Positions 1 to 7,783 of a stretch of 34,210 bases of DNA are shown here, piece after piece. The translations under genes were made by a program, and so were the position numbers. Numbering within the stretch: position 1 is the first letter of the stretch; each line of letters begins with the position of its first letter. A model generated the notes under the pieces. The model was given only the letters and a program-made list of their open reading frames with translations, made no database searches and had not been told where the DNA came from. The DNA comes from Companilactobacillus suantsaicola (lineage in GTDB: Bacteria > Bacillota > Bacilli > Lactobacillales > Lactobacillaceae): the NCBI RefSeq assembly GCF_004745525.1, contig NZ_RKLY01000026.1:1-34210 (forward strand), in the 5' to 3' direction.

Positions 1-383
1 ATATGCGAGATTTGATGAGCGAATTTAAAGAAATTCGCCAATCTGAATCACTTGAAGAAGCAAAACAAGCTTTAGATAACTTCATTTTGAAATGGAAAAG
101 CAAATATAGCAACCAGATGCGAAAATTGGGTAAGTTAAGTAACTTATTCACCTTCTACGAATTTCCGCCAAGCATTCGGGCATCAATTTACTCAACAAAT
201 TTGATTGAAGCTTTCAACAAAAAGTTGAAGAAGAAAATTCGCCAGAAGGAGCAGTTTCCAAATGAGGATGCCCTTCAACGATTCGTGACAACTCAAATTC
301 TAGAATACAATGATAAGTTCGAAGAACGAGCACATCGTGGATTTCGAGGAAGCAAGGATACCTTGGATTCCATGTTTATTTAA
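1..383 (+). CDS. IS256-family transposase, C-terminal fragment
   Basis: The last 126 residues of a Mutator/IS256-type DDE transposase. The segment FPPSIRASIYSTNLIEAFNK, followed by an arginine/lysine-rich stretch (KKLKKKIRQKEQFPNEDAL), is the conserved C-terminal region that holds the last catalytic glutamate of the family. The reading frame is open from the window edge, so the apparent start is not a real one. The N-terminal 269 residues of what looks like the same protein are at 33404-34210. 269 plus 126 residues, with a few missing, gives the usual IS256 length of about 390-400. Confidence 0.88.
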   Translation, partial: MRDLMSEFKEIRQSESLEEAKQALDNFILKWKSKYSNQMRKLGKLSNLFTFYEFPPSIRASIYSTNLIEAFNKKLKKKIRQKEQFPNEDALQRFVTTQILEYNDKFEERAHRGFRGSKDTLDSMFI

Positions 384-440
384 GTAAGCATTTCATACAG
401 AGAAGGATTTTCAAAAGTACACAAAATTATTGACACTCTC
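1..440 (+). mobile_element. IS256-family element, 3' part
   Basis: This is the downstream end of an IS256-family insertion sequence whose start lies outside the window. After the transposase stop there is a short tail and a terminal repeat ending near base 440 (outer end reads GAGAGTGTCAATAATTTTG on the reverse strand). It matches the repeat at the other end of the window (GGGGAGTGTAAAATATTTTG from 33298), so both belong to the same IS type. No 8-bp target duplication can be confirmed, because the flanks after 440 and before 33298 differ. Confidence 0.8.
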
Positions 441-477
441 ATATATTCATAGCCCCTTTCTGTTTGGTGTTAAAGTA

Positions 478-687
478 TTAGTCATCGATGTCATGCACTA
501 TCTTGTTTAGCTCCGTTTTGATGGAACTGGAAATATTTTCTAAATTGAAATGATTATATATTTCTTTATCCTTAAGCATCCTTTTTTGTGCCTTATTTAA
601 TTTACACTCATTGTTACCCACTACCCATTCATCCTTTCTACGTATAAAGGGGTTTGCGCACTTTCCTTTAACGCGTTTTGAACATCT
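478..687 (-). pseudogene. Unidentified open stretch without start
   Basis: A reverse-strand frame open for about 70 codons with no plausible start codon or ribosome site. Its product is charged and contains KGKCANPFIRRKDEWVVGNN and a lysine-rich middle. It ends with NKIVHDIDD. It lies between the IS256 end and an IS30-like end scrap, so it is best read as the tail of a truncated gene. I do not recognise the family. This and the end scrap are all I see in the 480 bases between the transposase and dps. Confidence 0.25.
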
Positions 688-714
688 TCATAAGGTAAAT
701 AAAATTCAATTGTA

Positions 715-734
715 GATTAATTTTACAATCTTCC
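715..734. repeat. IS30 end-like scrap
   Basis: The bases ATTAATTTTACAATCTTCC differ at one position from the outer end of the intact IS30 copy at 21150 (ATTAATTTTACAATCTACC). This may be a decayed or truncated IS30 end upstream of dps. It is short enough that chance in AT-rich DNA cannot be excluded. Confidence 0.4.
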
Positions 735-832
735 ATATAACGTCTCCATCTTTTCAAAACGACTTAATTCTACGGGCTATAAATAACTTAATTTGCCAGT
801 GTATAACGTTTCAGATTAAGCTACCACTAAGT

Positions 833-838
833 TATAAT
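833..838 (+). promoter_or_regulatory. Putative dps promoter -10
   Basis: TATAAT lies 27 bases before the dps start and is followed by a good ribosome site (AAAGGAG). The -35 region at about 810-815 (TTCAGA) is weak. The surrounding bases are AT-rich, but no convincing PerR box was found. Confidence 0.5.
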
Positions 839-864
839 AACCATATCGAAAGGAGACCAATCTA

Positions 865-1332
865 ATGAAATATACGAAAACCAAAGCAGTATTAAATCAA
901 CTCGTTGCCGATTTGAGCCAGATGTCAATGATTATCCATCAGACGCATTGGTACATGCGTGGACCCAACTTTTTGAAGTTGCACCCCTTGATGGATGAGT
1001 TCATGGAAGAAATTGACAGCCAACTCGATGTCATTTCTGAACGGCTGATTGCGCTTGATGGCAGTCCTTACTCCACCTTAAAAGAAATGGCCGAAAACAC
1101 TAAGATTCAAGACTGGCCTGGTGAATGGGACAAAACAACCCCAGAACGCCTCGCACACTTAGTTGATGGCTATCGTTACTTGGAAGACCTTTACCAACAC
1201 GGCATTGAAGTATCCGATGTTGAAAAAGACTTCAGTACCCAAGATATTTTCATTGGTCTCAAAACCGCAATTGAGAAGAAAATCTGGATGATTCAGGCAG
1301 AGCTTGGGTCGGCGCCGGAAATTGATGAATAA
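865..1332 (+). CDS. dps: Dps-family ferritin-like protein
   Basis: A mini-ferritin of 155 residues. Dps proteins form dodecamers that oxidise Fe(II) with hydrogen peroxide, store iron and in some cases shield DNA. The ferroxidase signature is visible: HQTHW at residues 25-29, GPNFLKLH at 33-40, then acidic residues D44, E48 and D55 before ISERLIALDG. Length is typical. The ATG follows AAAGGAG at a normal spacing. It is a single-gene unit between IS-derived sequences. It fits the stress theme of the element (opuC, asp23 operon). The N-terminus has no long lysine tail, so direct DNA binding is uncertain. Confidence 0.92.
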   Translation: MKYTKTKAVLNQLVADLSQMSMIIHQTHWYMRGPNFLKLHPLMDEFMEEIDSQLDVISERLIALDGSPYSTLKEMAENTKIQDWPGEWDKTTPERLAHLVDGYRYLEDLYQHGIEVSDVEKDFSTQDIFIGLKTAIEKKIWMIQAELGSAPEIDE

Positions 1333-1360
1333 AATAATATTAAAAAATCGGTAGACTTAT

Positions 1361-1550
1361 GGTAGATTTTAAAATTAATCCGAACGCCCATTTGGATATT
1401 GGACAGCCCTAGTTCACAAAAGGTTTCGATTTTAATTCGTTCGGAATAGGTTATACTAGACAAAAGATCAGCTCCTAAAAGATGGGTTTGTGGTAAACAC
1501 CATTTTAAAGGAAGCTGATCTTTTTTGTCCGAACAGCGTTCGGATTAATT
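1361..1550. mobile_element. Internally deleted IS30 derivative (MITE-like)
   Basis: About 190 bp made only of end regions of the IS30 element that is intact at 20117-21150. It opens with GGTAGATTTTAAAATTAAT, an IS30 end, then jumps at CCGAACGCCCATTTGG to the transposase 5' region (identical in most positions to 20975-21137, including the start hairpin), and ends at GGATTAATT. The last ~12 bases of the right terminal repeat are missing. The next bases (CAAATCTTTATTAAAA) belong to the Tn916 flank of tet(M). There is no coding capacity for a transposase. Confidence 0.8.
1455..1528 (+). terminator. Hairpin with T-run inside the IS30 derivative
   Basis: AAAAGATCAGCT and AGCTGATCTTTTTT form a 12-bp stem followed by Ts on the + strand. 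It would act as a terminator for transcripts coming from dps. On the other strand the same stem covers the ribosome site of the IS30 transposase in the parental element. Confidence 0.55.
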
Positions 1551-1620
1551 CAAATCTTTATTAAAAAATATTTCATCTTATTTAACAAGAAACCATATTT
1601 ATATAACAACATAAAATACA

Positions 1621-3540
1621 CTAAGTTATTTTATTGAACATATATCGTACTTTATCTATCCGACTATTTGGACGACGGGGCTGGCAAACAGGTTCACCGG
1701 TAGTAACATGGTACCCTTTTAACTCTGTTAAACAAACACTACGTCCATTTGTAAAGAAAGTTAAATCACTACGATATTCTTGAATACACCGAGCAGGGAT
1801 TTCTCCACTAAGAATGACCTCATTATTTTTCAATTGAGTGTCTACGATGTTCGCACAATATTTAGGAGCATCGTTGTATGCTCGTGAAAGATATTCCTGT
1901 GGCGCATAAATTTTAAAACTAAGATATGGCTCTAACAATTCTGTTCCAGCTTTTTTTAAGACTTGTTCCAATACAATAGGAGCAAGCATCCGAAAATCTG
2001 CTGGGGTACTAACAGGGCTATAGTATAAGCCATACTTAAAACAGATTTTACAATCCGTCACATTCCAACCATATAATCCTTGTTCGCAACCATAGCGTAT
2101 CCCTTCCATAACTGCATTTTGAAATGATTGATTTAAGTATCCAAGAGAAACCGAGCTCTCATACTGCATTCCACTTCCCAACGGAAGCGGTGATACAGAT
2201 AAACCAATGGAAGCCCAGAAAGGATTTGGCGGCACTTCGATGTGAATGGTATATTCTGCATTTTTTAACGGTCTCTCCATATAAATGACTGTAGGCTCTT
2301 TTAGTTCTATCTCCACATGATACTTTTCTTGCAACAGTGCACTAATCACTTCCATTTGTACTTTCCCTAAGAAAGAAAGTATAATTTCATGTGTCGTAGA
2401 ATCCACGTAATATCGTAGAAGCGGATCACTATCTGAGATTTCCAAAAGGGCATCAAGCAACATTTCTCTCTGTTCAGGTTTACTCGGTTCAACAGTTGTT
2501 TGTAGTAGAGGGTGCGGATTTTCAATCTTTTTTCTCTGTGGCAATAGTTTTGTATCTCCAAGAACACTATTTAACTTCAAAAACTCATTTTGCAAAATAA
2601 CAATTTCTCCAGAATAAGCTCTATCAATCTTACATAATTCACCATTTATTGAAGTATACATTTCTGTAACTTTTATTTTTTCTTTTTCTGATACTCTAAC
2701 CGAATCTCGTAAATGTAGTACTCCACTATAAAGGCGTATATATGCAAGACGTTGTCTTTTTTTTGTATATTCAATTTTGAAAACATTTCCGCAAAGTTCA
2801 GACGGACCTCGATGTGTTGATGAATAAAATTTATTCGTAATCACTTCTATAAGGTTATCAATCCCTATATTGTTTTTTGCACTTCCGTGATAAACAGGGA
2901 ACAGGGAACAATTATGAAATCTTATGCTTTCCTCTTGTTCGAGTTCCAATGCTTCTAATGATTTACCGGACATATATTTCTCTAAAAGGTCATCGTTTCC
3001 CTCTATTACCGTATCCCATTGTTCAGATTCGGTAAAGTTCGTCACACACATATTAGGATACAGTTCTACCTTCTGTTTGATTACAATTTCGGCAGAAAGT
3101 TTCTCTTTAATATCCTGATAAACCGTTGATAAATCAATTCCATTTTGGTCAATCTTATTGATAAAAAAGATTGTGGGAATCCCCATTTTCCTAAGTGCAT
3201 GAAATAATATACGAGTTTGTGCTTGTACGCCATCTTTTGCAGAAATCAGTAGAATTGCCCCATCTAAAACTGATAATGAACGATATACTTCTGCTAAGAA
3301 ATCCATATGTCCTGGCGTGTCTATGATGTTCACCTTCGTATTTTCCCACTGAAAAGAGGTTATTCCTGTCTGAATTGTAATTCCTCTCTGACGTTCTAAA
3401 AGCGTATTATCCGTCCTCGTTGTACCTTTGTCCACGCTTCCTAATTCTGTAATCGCTCCACTGTTATATAATAAGCTTTCTGTTAAGGTAGTTTTTCCTG
3501 CATCAACATGAGCTAAAACTCCAATATTAATAATTTTCAT
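1621..3540 (-). CDS. tet(M): Tetracycline resistance ribosomal protection protein Tet(M)
   Basis: A 639-residue EF-G-like GTPase that binds tetracycline-blocked ribosomes and releases the drug. GTP-binding motifs: AHVDAGKTT at residues 10-18, DTPGH at 74-78, NKID at 128-131. The remaining domains follow the EF-G order up to the C-terminus NKIT. The start is the ATG at 3540, eight bases after GGAGG. An upstream in-frame ATG at 3555 overlaps that ribosome site and is unlikely to be used. The gene appears intact and keeps its native leader, so it should be functional. Low-GC codon use matches the neighbouring Tn916 DNA. Confidence 0.98.
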   Translation of the reverse strand: MKIINIGVLAHVDAGKTTLTESLLYNSGAITELGSVDKGTTRTDNTLLERQRGITIQTGITSFQWENTKVNIIDTPGHMDFLAEVYRSLSVLDGAILLISAKDGVQAQTRILFHALRKMGIPTIFFINKIDQNGIDLSTVYQDIKEKLSAEIVIKQKVELYPNMCVTNFTESEQWDTVIEGNDDLLEKYMSGKSLEALELEQEESIRFHNCSLFPVYHGSAKNNIGIDNLIEVITNKFYSSTHRGPSELCGNVFKIEYTKKRQRLAYIRLYSGVLHLRDSVRVSEKEKIKVTEMYTSINGELCKIDRAYSGEIVILQNEFLKLNSVLGDTKLLPQRKKIENPHPLLQTTVEPSKPEQREMLLDALLEISDSDPLLRYYVDSTTHEIILSFLGKVQMEVISALLQEKYHVEIELKEPTVIYMERPLKNAEYTIHIEVPPNPFWASIGLSVSPLPLGSGMQYESSVSLGYLNQSFQNAVMEGIRYGCEQGLYGWNVTDCKICFKYGLYYSPVSTPADFRMLAPIVLEQVLKKAGTELLEPYLSFKIYAPQEYLSRAYNDAPKYCANIVDTQLKNNEVILSGEIPARCIQEYRSDLTFFTNGRSVCLTELKGYHVTTGEPVCQPRRPNSRIDKVRYMFNKIT

Positions 3541-3555
3541 GTGATTTTCCTCCAT

Positions 3556-3642
3556 TCAAAAACCCAAAAGGGCATAAAAATCCCAGTGATAAATACTTTT
3601 ATCACTGGGATTTTTATGCATAACCATAGGTATACAAAGCAT
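3556..3642 (-). CDS. tet(M) leader peptide
   Basis: A 28-residue open frame (MLCIPMVMHKNPSDKSIYHW, then DFYALLGF) ending 15 bases before the tet(M) start. It is the known Tn916 leader (often called orf12). Translation through it couples ribosome supply to transcription of tet(M). Its second half overlaps the large hairpin at 3572-3619. Confidence 0.85.
   Translation of the reverse strand: MLCIPMVMHKNPSDKSIYHWDFYALLGF
3572..3619 (-). promoter_or_regulatory. tet(M) leader attenuator hairpin
   Basis: Two perfect 22-base arms (3572-3593 and 3598-3619, core AATCCCAGTGATAAA) are separated by a 4-base loop inside the leader ORF. In the Tn916 model this stem stops transcription unless ribosomes move through the leader, which happens when tetracycline slows elongation. 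Confidence 0.85.
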
Positions 3643-3678
3643 ACAGATATTCTCTGGATACTTTAGAATCACATGATA

Positions 3679-3780
3679 AAGGTATTCTTAAACTGGGTAC
3701 AAAAAACTAAGCCCTCCTAAAAAAGGACATCTAATTATTTGTTCCTGCTATCAAATTGACAGTTTATTTAAGAATACCTT
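3679..3780 (-). promoter_or_regulatory. Second tet(M) upstream inverted repeat
   Basis: AAGGTATTCTTAAA (3679-3692) and TTTAAGAATACCTT (3767-3780) are complementary over 14 bases in the 5' untranslated region. The promoter-proximal arm is also the coding sequence of a 7-codon ORF, so translation of that ORF would block the pairing. A second layer of attenuation is plausible. Confidence 0.6.
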
Positions 3781-3787
3781 GCCGCAT
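3764..3787 (-). CDS. Seven-residue upstream ORF (MRQGILK)
   Basis: A very short frame, ATG to TAA, with AAAGGAG upstream. It overlaps one arm of the inverted repeat at 3767-3780. It is probably a regulatory leader ORF rather than a gene with a functional product. Confidence 0.45.
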   Translation of the reverse strand: MRQGILK

Positions 3788-3818
3788 ATTTATTAACTCC
3801 TTTTAAATAGTCACTTAA

Positions 3819-3847
3819 ATAATAGCACGTAAGAGCATATTTGTAAA
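3819..3847 (-). promoter_or_regulatory. tet(M) promoter
   Basis: On the reverse strand TTTACA (3842-3847) and TATTAT (3819-3824) are spaced by 17 bases, upstream of the seven-codon ORF and the leader peptide. The position agrees with the Ptet promoter of Tn916. Confidence 0.75.
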
Positions 3848-3916
3848 GGAATCTCCAATTTTTTATCAAAAAGAGTACATGATTACAAAGTATCTGTAAT
3901 CATGTACCAATATTTG

Positions 3917-4556
3917 TTATTTTACAATCTTCCAATTATCTTGTTTTTCTAATATCAACTCAAATTGCGAGATTTGGGTTGCCTTTGTTTCTTGATCTAA
4001 ATATTTCACAGCGACATTCACGATTACTTGGTTATCTTTTCTGGTAAAGATAGGATTCACCAATTCCTCGAAAACATATTCCTTGTTAATCATAGGTAAC
4101 ACATGATTACTTACATAGTAAGTCAATTCTTTTTCTGTGGCGGTAGGATAGAGCTGGAAGAACGTTTCTAAAAAGCTAATGATTTCGTCCATCGTTTCTG
4201 TATCTACTGTATGGTCACTTTCTAGCTGTTTGGGTTGGTAGTCCGATTTTTGAGGTTTCTTACTCATTGTCGGATTTTTGATAATAACCATATTATCTGA
4301 TTCATCTATATGGACAACCACATGAAAGCTAGACGATATAGTTTCCTTGTCTTTGTCTTCGGTAATAACTTGTTCAACAGAAAACAGTACCTCAAAGGTG
4401 TTCTCATTCACTTGAGAAACCTGCCACACCTGTATATCGTTCACACTAGAACTAGTAGGAATATCCTTACGAATCATTTCTTCATTTAATACCTGCAATT
4501 CTTCCGTCAAATAATGGGTCAATTTCTCATTTCGTTTATCAATGGCTTCTTGGGAT
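3917..4556 (-). pseudogene. Truncated Tn916 orf13 (TcpC-like conjugation protein)
   Basis: The C-terminal ~200-210 residues of the Tn916 ORF13 protein, a VirB8-like/TcpC-type membrane component of the conjugation machine. The retained part is the extracytoplasmic domain (…IISFLETFFQLYPTATEKEL…, ending NWKIVK). The N-terminal membrane segment is gone: the frame runs into a stop at about 4555, just before the unrelated MazG-like gene. TTG at 4522 could start translation, but a product without its membrane anchor is unlikely to work. The family's usual length is about 300 residues. Confidence 0.8.
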
Positions 4557-4575
4557 TATCACGGAGGAATTGTGG

Positions 4576-4905
4576 ATGAATTTAAAAGATCATGAAAATT
4601 GGTTAGTAGACTTTTACAAACAACGAGATTGGTATAAGTACACTCCTCCAGTTAGGCTAAATTATTTGACCGAAGAGGTTGGTGAACTGTCAAGAGCAAT
4701 CCGTTCAATTGAATTCGGTCGCGATCATCCAGGTGAGCGCAAGCTATCAACCTGTGAAAAGTTTGATAACTTAAATGAAGGACTTGCAGACGTCATTGAC
4801 CAAGTACTGATAATTTGTAGTCAATACGACATTGACCCCACATCCTTAATGGAATATAGCGAGCGGAAGCTAAATAAACATTTCGAATCAAATCAAGGTG
4901 CTTAA
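4576..4905 (+). CDS. MazG-like nucleotide pyrophosphohydrolase
   Basis: A 109-residue all-alpha NTP-PPase-type protein. It shows the family's metal-binding pattern: EEVGE at residues 33-37 and ADVIDQ at 71-76. Such enzymes cleave nucleoside triphosphates to monophosphate and pyrophosphate, clearing abnormal or signalling nucleotides. I take the ATG at 4576, eight bases after GGAGG (4563-4567); the TTG six bases upstream is too close to that site. The ribosome site sits right at the truncation point of orf13, so the upstream promoter may have been lost or replaced. The substrate cannot be told from sequence. It lies 96 bases before the aeRF1-like gene on the same strand. Confidence 0.8.
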   Translation: MNLKDHENWLVDFYKQRDWYKYTPPVRLNYLTEEVGELSRAIRSIEFGRDHPGERKLSTCEKFDNLNEGLADVIDQVLIICSQYDIDPTSLMEYSERKLNKHFESNQGA

Positions 4906-5001
4906 TGGAAAGTTGCTACGGTAGGCATCAGACTCATTTGACCCTCCCTACTCACTTTTTTGTTATAATAAAGTTATACAAACAAAGGGAGCGTGACATA
5001 A

Positions 5002-6060
5002 ATGACAAAACTAATTACACTGAAAAACTTGCCGAAGACACTGACTCCGAATGAAGATGTACTCACCTTGAGTATTAATTTAAATAAATTAAAATACCAA
5101 CAAGATGAGCGTCTGCACTTAAAGAGTGCGCTTACAGAAATTAAAAAATATTCTATGGAACACCCTGAGTTAAACTATAAAGAGCTTGAACGTCAGGTAG
5201 ACAACTTGATTGATCAGAACCTACCATACCAAGGGATAACGTTATTCATTCAAGGTAATACTTTAGAGTTGTTCGTTTTACCACGGACAACTGTTGACGA
5301 AGTAAAGTTAACAATTAGCAAATCTCCCGACTTACTATCTATTTTACGTGAGCAACCAAACAAGATGTATTACTTGTTAGCGTTAGAGGGAACATCATTC
5401 AGACTATTCAAAATTGTTGATAAAACAGTTGCACCCGTGAAATTAGATGCAGACGCCCCAACCGACCTAGTGGAAACATTAGGATCAGAAAAACGTGGTG
5501 GTGAACTTAACTTTATTGGTCAAGGTGGTTCAACAACTTTCCATGGCCACAATGAAACAAGCAAGGAAAAACAGATTGATTTAGAGCGTTACTACCGCGA
5601 AATCAATAAGTATCTGGTTGAAACTATTGACTTAACTGTTCCAATCGTCTTAATGGGATTACCTAAAAATCTGGCATTATTCAAACGAATTTCAGAAAAG
5701 CTGTCTCTATCTGAAATTCAAATTAGCAAATCCCCAACGGACTTAACAAATGCCCAAATTGAAAAGACCACTAGCAACGAAATCAGTGAACAAGAGGTTG
5801 AAACAATCACTGACGATGTTGCTGCCATTAATAACAAGCGGGTATTAACTGACACAGCTGAAATTGACCAAGCAATTGATACAAACCAACTAAACAAGCT
5901 GATTGTTAACGTTGGTAACCTATCCAATAGCGTCGATGACCACCTATACAATGACATCAACCGAATTATCTCTCGTGCCTTAAAGATTAACAGTCAGGTG
6001 GTTGTTCTTAAACAAGAAGAACCACAATCACCAGCCTTATTGGAAGCAACAACTTATTAA
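5002..6060 (+). CDS. Bacterial aeRF1-like (baeRF-type) protein
   Basis: 352 residues. The middle segment FIGQGGSTTFHGHNE (171-185) with KEKQIDLERYYREINKYL behind it resembles the bacterial relatives of archaeo-eukaryotic release factor 1. In those, a glycine/histidine loop replaces the GGQ region ahead of an alpha/beta domain. The final part (about 280-340: NNKRVLTDTAEIDQAID and RALKINSQVVVL) resembles the L7Ae-like C-terminal domain. The family is proposed to act on ribosomes or peptidyl-tRNA in rescue or conflict; function is untested for most members. The start follows AGGGAG at good spacing. Exact subfamily (I favour one of the Firmicutes baeRF groups) needs a profile search. Confidence 0.6.
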   Translation: MTKLITLKNLPKTLTPNEDVLTLSINLNKLKYQQDERLHLKSALTEIKKYSMEHPELNYKELERQVDNLIDQNLPYQGITLFIQGNTLELFVLPRTTVDEVKLTISKSPDLLSILREQPNKMYYLLALEGTSFRLFKIVDKTVAPVKLDADAPTDLVETLGSEKRGGELNFIGQGGSTTFHGHNETSKEKQIDLERYYREINKYLVETIDLTVPIVLMGLPKNLALFKRISEKLSLSEIQISKSPTDLTNAQIEKTTSNEISEQEVETITDDVAAINNKRVLTDTAEIDQAIDTNQLNKLIVNVGNLSNSVDDHLYNDINRIISRALKINSQVVVLKQEEPQSPALLEATTY

Positions 6061-6063
6061 TCG

Positions 6064-6109
6064 AAAAGCTCACAGAGCACGCCTAAACGGGGCTGTTCTG
6101 TGAGCTTTT
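6064..6109 (+). terminator. Terminator after the aeRF1-like gene
   Basis: AAAAGCTCACAGA (6064-6076) and TCTGTGAGCTTTT (6097-6109) form a 13-bp stem with a T-run, four bases after the stop codon. Confidence 0.85.
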
Positions 6110-6175
6110 TGATGACTTGCGAAAACCACCAAAAAATAATAAACTAATGGCCTATTATTTTTTGGAGAGTCGATA

Positions 6176-6271
6176 ATGAAAAAGCTGATATTTTCAATCT
6201 GGGCAATTGCCCTGTTAATCATCGCAGGTACCCTAACGGATCGGCCAGAAACATCTTCAGATGAGGCCTAA
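6176..6271 (+). CDS. 31-residue single-span membrane peptide
   Basis: Starts MKKLIFSIWAIALLIIAGTL and ends TDRPETSSDEA. One hydrophobic helix (residues 4-20) follows two lysines, and the tail is acidic. GGAGAG lies ten bases before the ATG, and a strong terminator follows 20 bases after the stop, so it looks like a real small gene. It could be a secreted or membrane peptide, or the toxin of a type I system. No known family recognised. Confidence 0.5.
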   Translation: MKKLIFSIWAIALLIIAGTLTDRPETSSDEA

Positions 6272-6290
6272 AATCTAATTCAAATAAGTG

Positions 6291-6327
6291 ACCCGAAACG
6301 ATTTCTAAGATCGTTTCGGGTATTTTT
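6291..6327 (+). terminator. Terminator after the small membrane peptide
   Basis: ACCCGAAACGAT (6291-6302) and ATCGTTTCGGGT (6310-6321) form a 12-bp stem with a 7-base loop, followed by ATTTTT. Confidence 0.85.
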
Positions 6328-6391
6328 ATGGGTAGTCGTGTGTAGCCATTGCTATAATTGACATCAGATTGCACGAGATGAGGACAGCTAT

Positions 6392-6757
6392 ATGGGCAAA
6401 ACGATCAGAGAACTCGCGGAAGAATTGAATCTATCTAAATCTGGTATTCGCAAATATTTAAGTGCGTCTTTTCGTGCTCGGTATATGGCCAAGAACGCAC
6501 ACCGAATAGTGATAAATGATGCTGGTGTGAAAGCCATAAAAGAGATGATCGCACACAAGGGGGCACACTCAGAACGCACACTTGAAACGCACAGTGTACA
6601 TACTAAAGACGCGAGTGTGCAGTCAAATAATATTCTCATAGAGCAGCTTCGAGAAAAGGACAAGCAGATTGAACACCTTCAGAAGCTACTTGATCAATCG
6701 CAGCTTTCGTTAAACGCAAGCCACTCGACTAACGACTCATACTTGAAGCCATCTTAA
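6392..6757 (+). CDS. DUF536-type helix-turn-helix plasmid protein
   Basis: 121 residues. The N-terminus MGKTIRELAEELNLSKSGIR is a winged or simple helix-turn-helix. A charged linker follows, then ILIEQLREKDKQIEHLQKLLDQSQ, the conserved coiled-coil of DUF536 proteins that often lie next to rep genes on lactobacillus plasmids. The usual long glutamine-rich tail is short here, and the last ~28 bases overlap the convergent lipoprotein gene. The 3' end may therefore be a truncation product. Role is probably DNA binding or replication accessory. Confidence 0.65.
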   Translation: MGKTIRELAEELNLSKSGIRKYLSASFRARYMAKNAHRIVINDAGVKAIKEMIAHKGAHSERTLETHSVHTKDASVQSNNILIEQLREKDKQIEHLQKLLDQSQLSLNASHSTNDSYLKPS

Positions 6758-7535
6758 TGGCAGTTTCGGCTGAACGTGCAGATATTTTATACAAGATGGC
6801 ACCTTCTTGCCAAGTAATAGTTTGGTTTAATCCATTATCAGTGACATCAAAGTTGCCTGCCCCAACTTGGCTCGGAATGGGAAGCGAGTACTGGTTAAAC
6901 AATGCTACCAGTTGTTTGCTCATAGCAACTGGATCTTGGCCCATGACAGGTGAGGCATGTACTGTTACCGACCAGCGACCTGCTTGCCATGTGAGATAAG
7001 CTTGTCCAGCTCCTCGATCAATAGTCCCCTGAACACCACTCCCAAGATCAATGACCGGTAACCCAGTCTCTTGTGCGTGGTGATTAACCGCGGTCACTGC
7101 AGCCGCTGTGGAGACATAGGCGGTTTTATTGAATGTTGCATAAGGCGTTTCGCTAGCTAAGGTGCTGGCATTAAATTCCTTGGCTGTAGCTCCAACACTA
7201 TAATAAACCGTATATCCGTATGCATTACTGATATAGTGCATATTCAAGCGATTGTGATTTTCGTTCAACCCATCAACAGTTGGTTTTTTTGTAGTCCCAA
7301 TTGCCATAGACAACCTCTGATTGAGCTCTTGAATTCGAGAATCTGTAGTATCCTCTTTTACTGATGAGGTCTTTGATGATATTGAACTAGAAGACATTTT
7401 CTCTTTTGCAGAATTAGATACCTTCGTAGCGGAACTAATGGATGTCGATGGTGTTTTAGAGTTGGTACTGAGCTTCGAACAACCTCCGATTAAAAGGCAT
7501 GCTGTCAACGTTGCGATAACAATCTTGCCCTTCAT
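6729..7535 (-). CDS. Putative lipoprotein of unknown function
   Basis: 268 residues with a lipoprotein signal peptide: MKGKIVIATLTACLLIGGC has a lysine start, hydrophobic core and lipobox LIGGC with the acylated cysteine at 19. A serine/threonine/lysine-rich linker (20-65) leads to a soluble domain of about 200 residues with several aromatic and NHH/NHN clusters. AAGGA precedes the ATG at proper spacing. It is anchored outside the membrane in this monoderm host. I do not recognise the C-terminal fold. It converges on the DUF536 gene with a 29-bp overlap. Confidence 0.7.
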   Translation of the reverse strand: MKGKIVIATLTACLLIGGCSKLSTNSKTPSTSISSATKVSNSAKEKMSSSSISSKTSSVKEDTTDSRIQELNQRLSMAIGTTKKPTVDGLNENHNRLNMHYISNAYGYTVYYSVGATAKEFNASTLASETPYATFNKTAYVSTAAAVTAVNHHAQETGLPVIDLGSGVQGTIDRGAGQAYLTWQAGRWSVTVHASPVMGQDPVAMSKQLVALFNQYSLPIPSQVGAGNFDVTDNGLNQTITWQEGAILYKISARSAETAIKMASSMSR

Positions 7536-7669
7536 ATGACATTCCTTCTTTCCATTGTTGTGTCACGGCGTCTCTAGATTGGATTAACTGCCCACATGGT
7601 CCTAAATTATCACTTATGATCATAATAATATAAAACAATTTTAATTGTGCAAAAGTTGTTCAATATATT

Positions 7670-7783
7670 TTACAAAAAGGCCCACGTAAAAACAGCTTGG
7701 GTCATGATCGACCATGCGATATTAGAACCCTCTCGGCCACTATCAGTGGCAACAATAATGGTATCGGCCTTCGTTAACAGGTC
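7670..7783 (-). pseudogene. topB: DNA topoisomerase III (TopB) fragment
   Basis: A 37-codon reverse-strand stretch reading DLLTKADTIIVATDSGREGS and then NIAWSIMTQA. It matches the TOPRIM motif of type IA topoisomerases, normally ATDSDREGENIAW. Two key acidic residues are replaced (D to G, E to S), and the flanks are unrelated, so it is a dead scrap. Plasmid topB genes are common in lactobacilli. It abuts the IS630-type fragment at about 7784. Nothing else was seen between the lipoprotein start and this scrap. Confidence 0.7.

Larger units (their letters stand above)
1551..4556 (-). mobile_element. Tn916-type fragment: tet(M) and 3' part of orf13
   Basis: The order orf13 - attenuator/leader - tet(M) and the sequences around tet(M) match the Tn916 family as I remember it. 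Only this part remains: integrase, excisionase and the other conjugation genes are absent. The left limit is the junction with the deleted IS30 derivative near 1550. The right limit lies where the orf13 frame stops, near 4545-4560. The fragment cannot move on its own. Confidence 0.85.

Noticed and set aside
826-848. Possible PerR or Fur box upstream of dps
   Set aside because: Only one half-site (TTATAAT) is good; the second half does not fit the inverted repeat.
3917-3936. TTTTACAATCTTCCA resembles the IS30 end
   Set aside because: It lies inside the 3' end of Tn916 orf13 (codons for NWKIVK) and is explained by that coding sequence.
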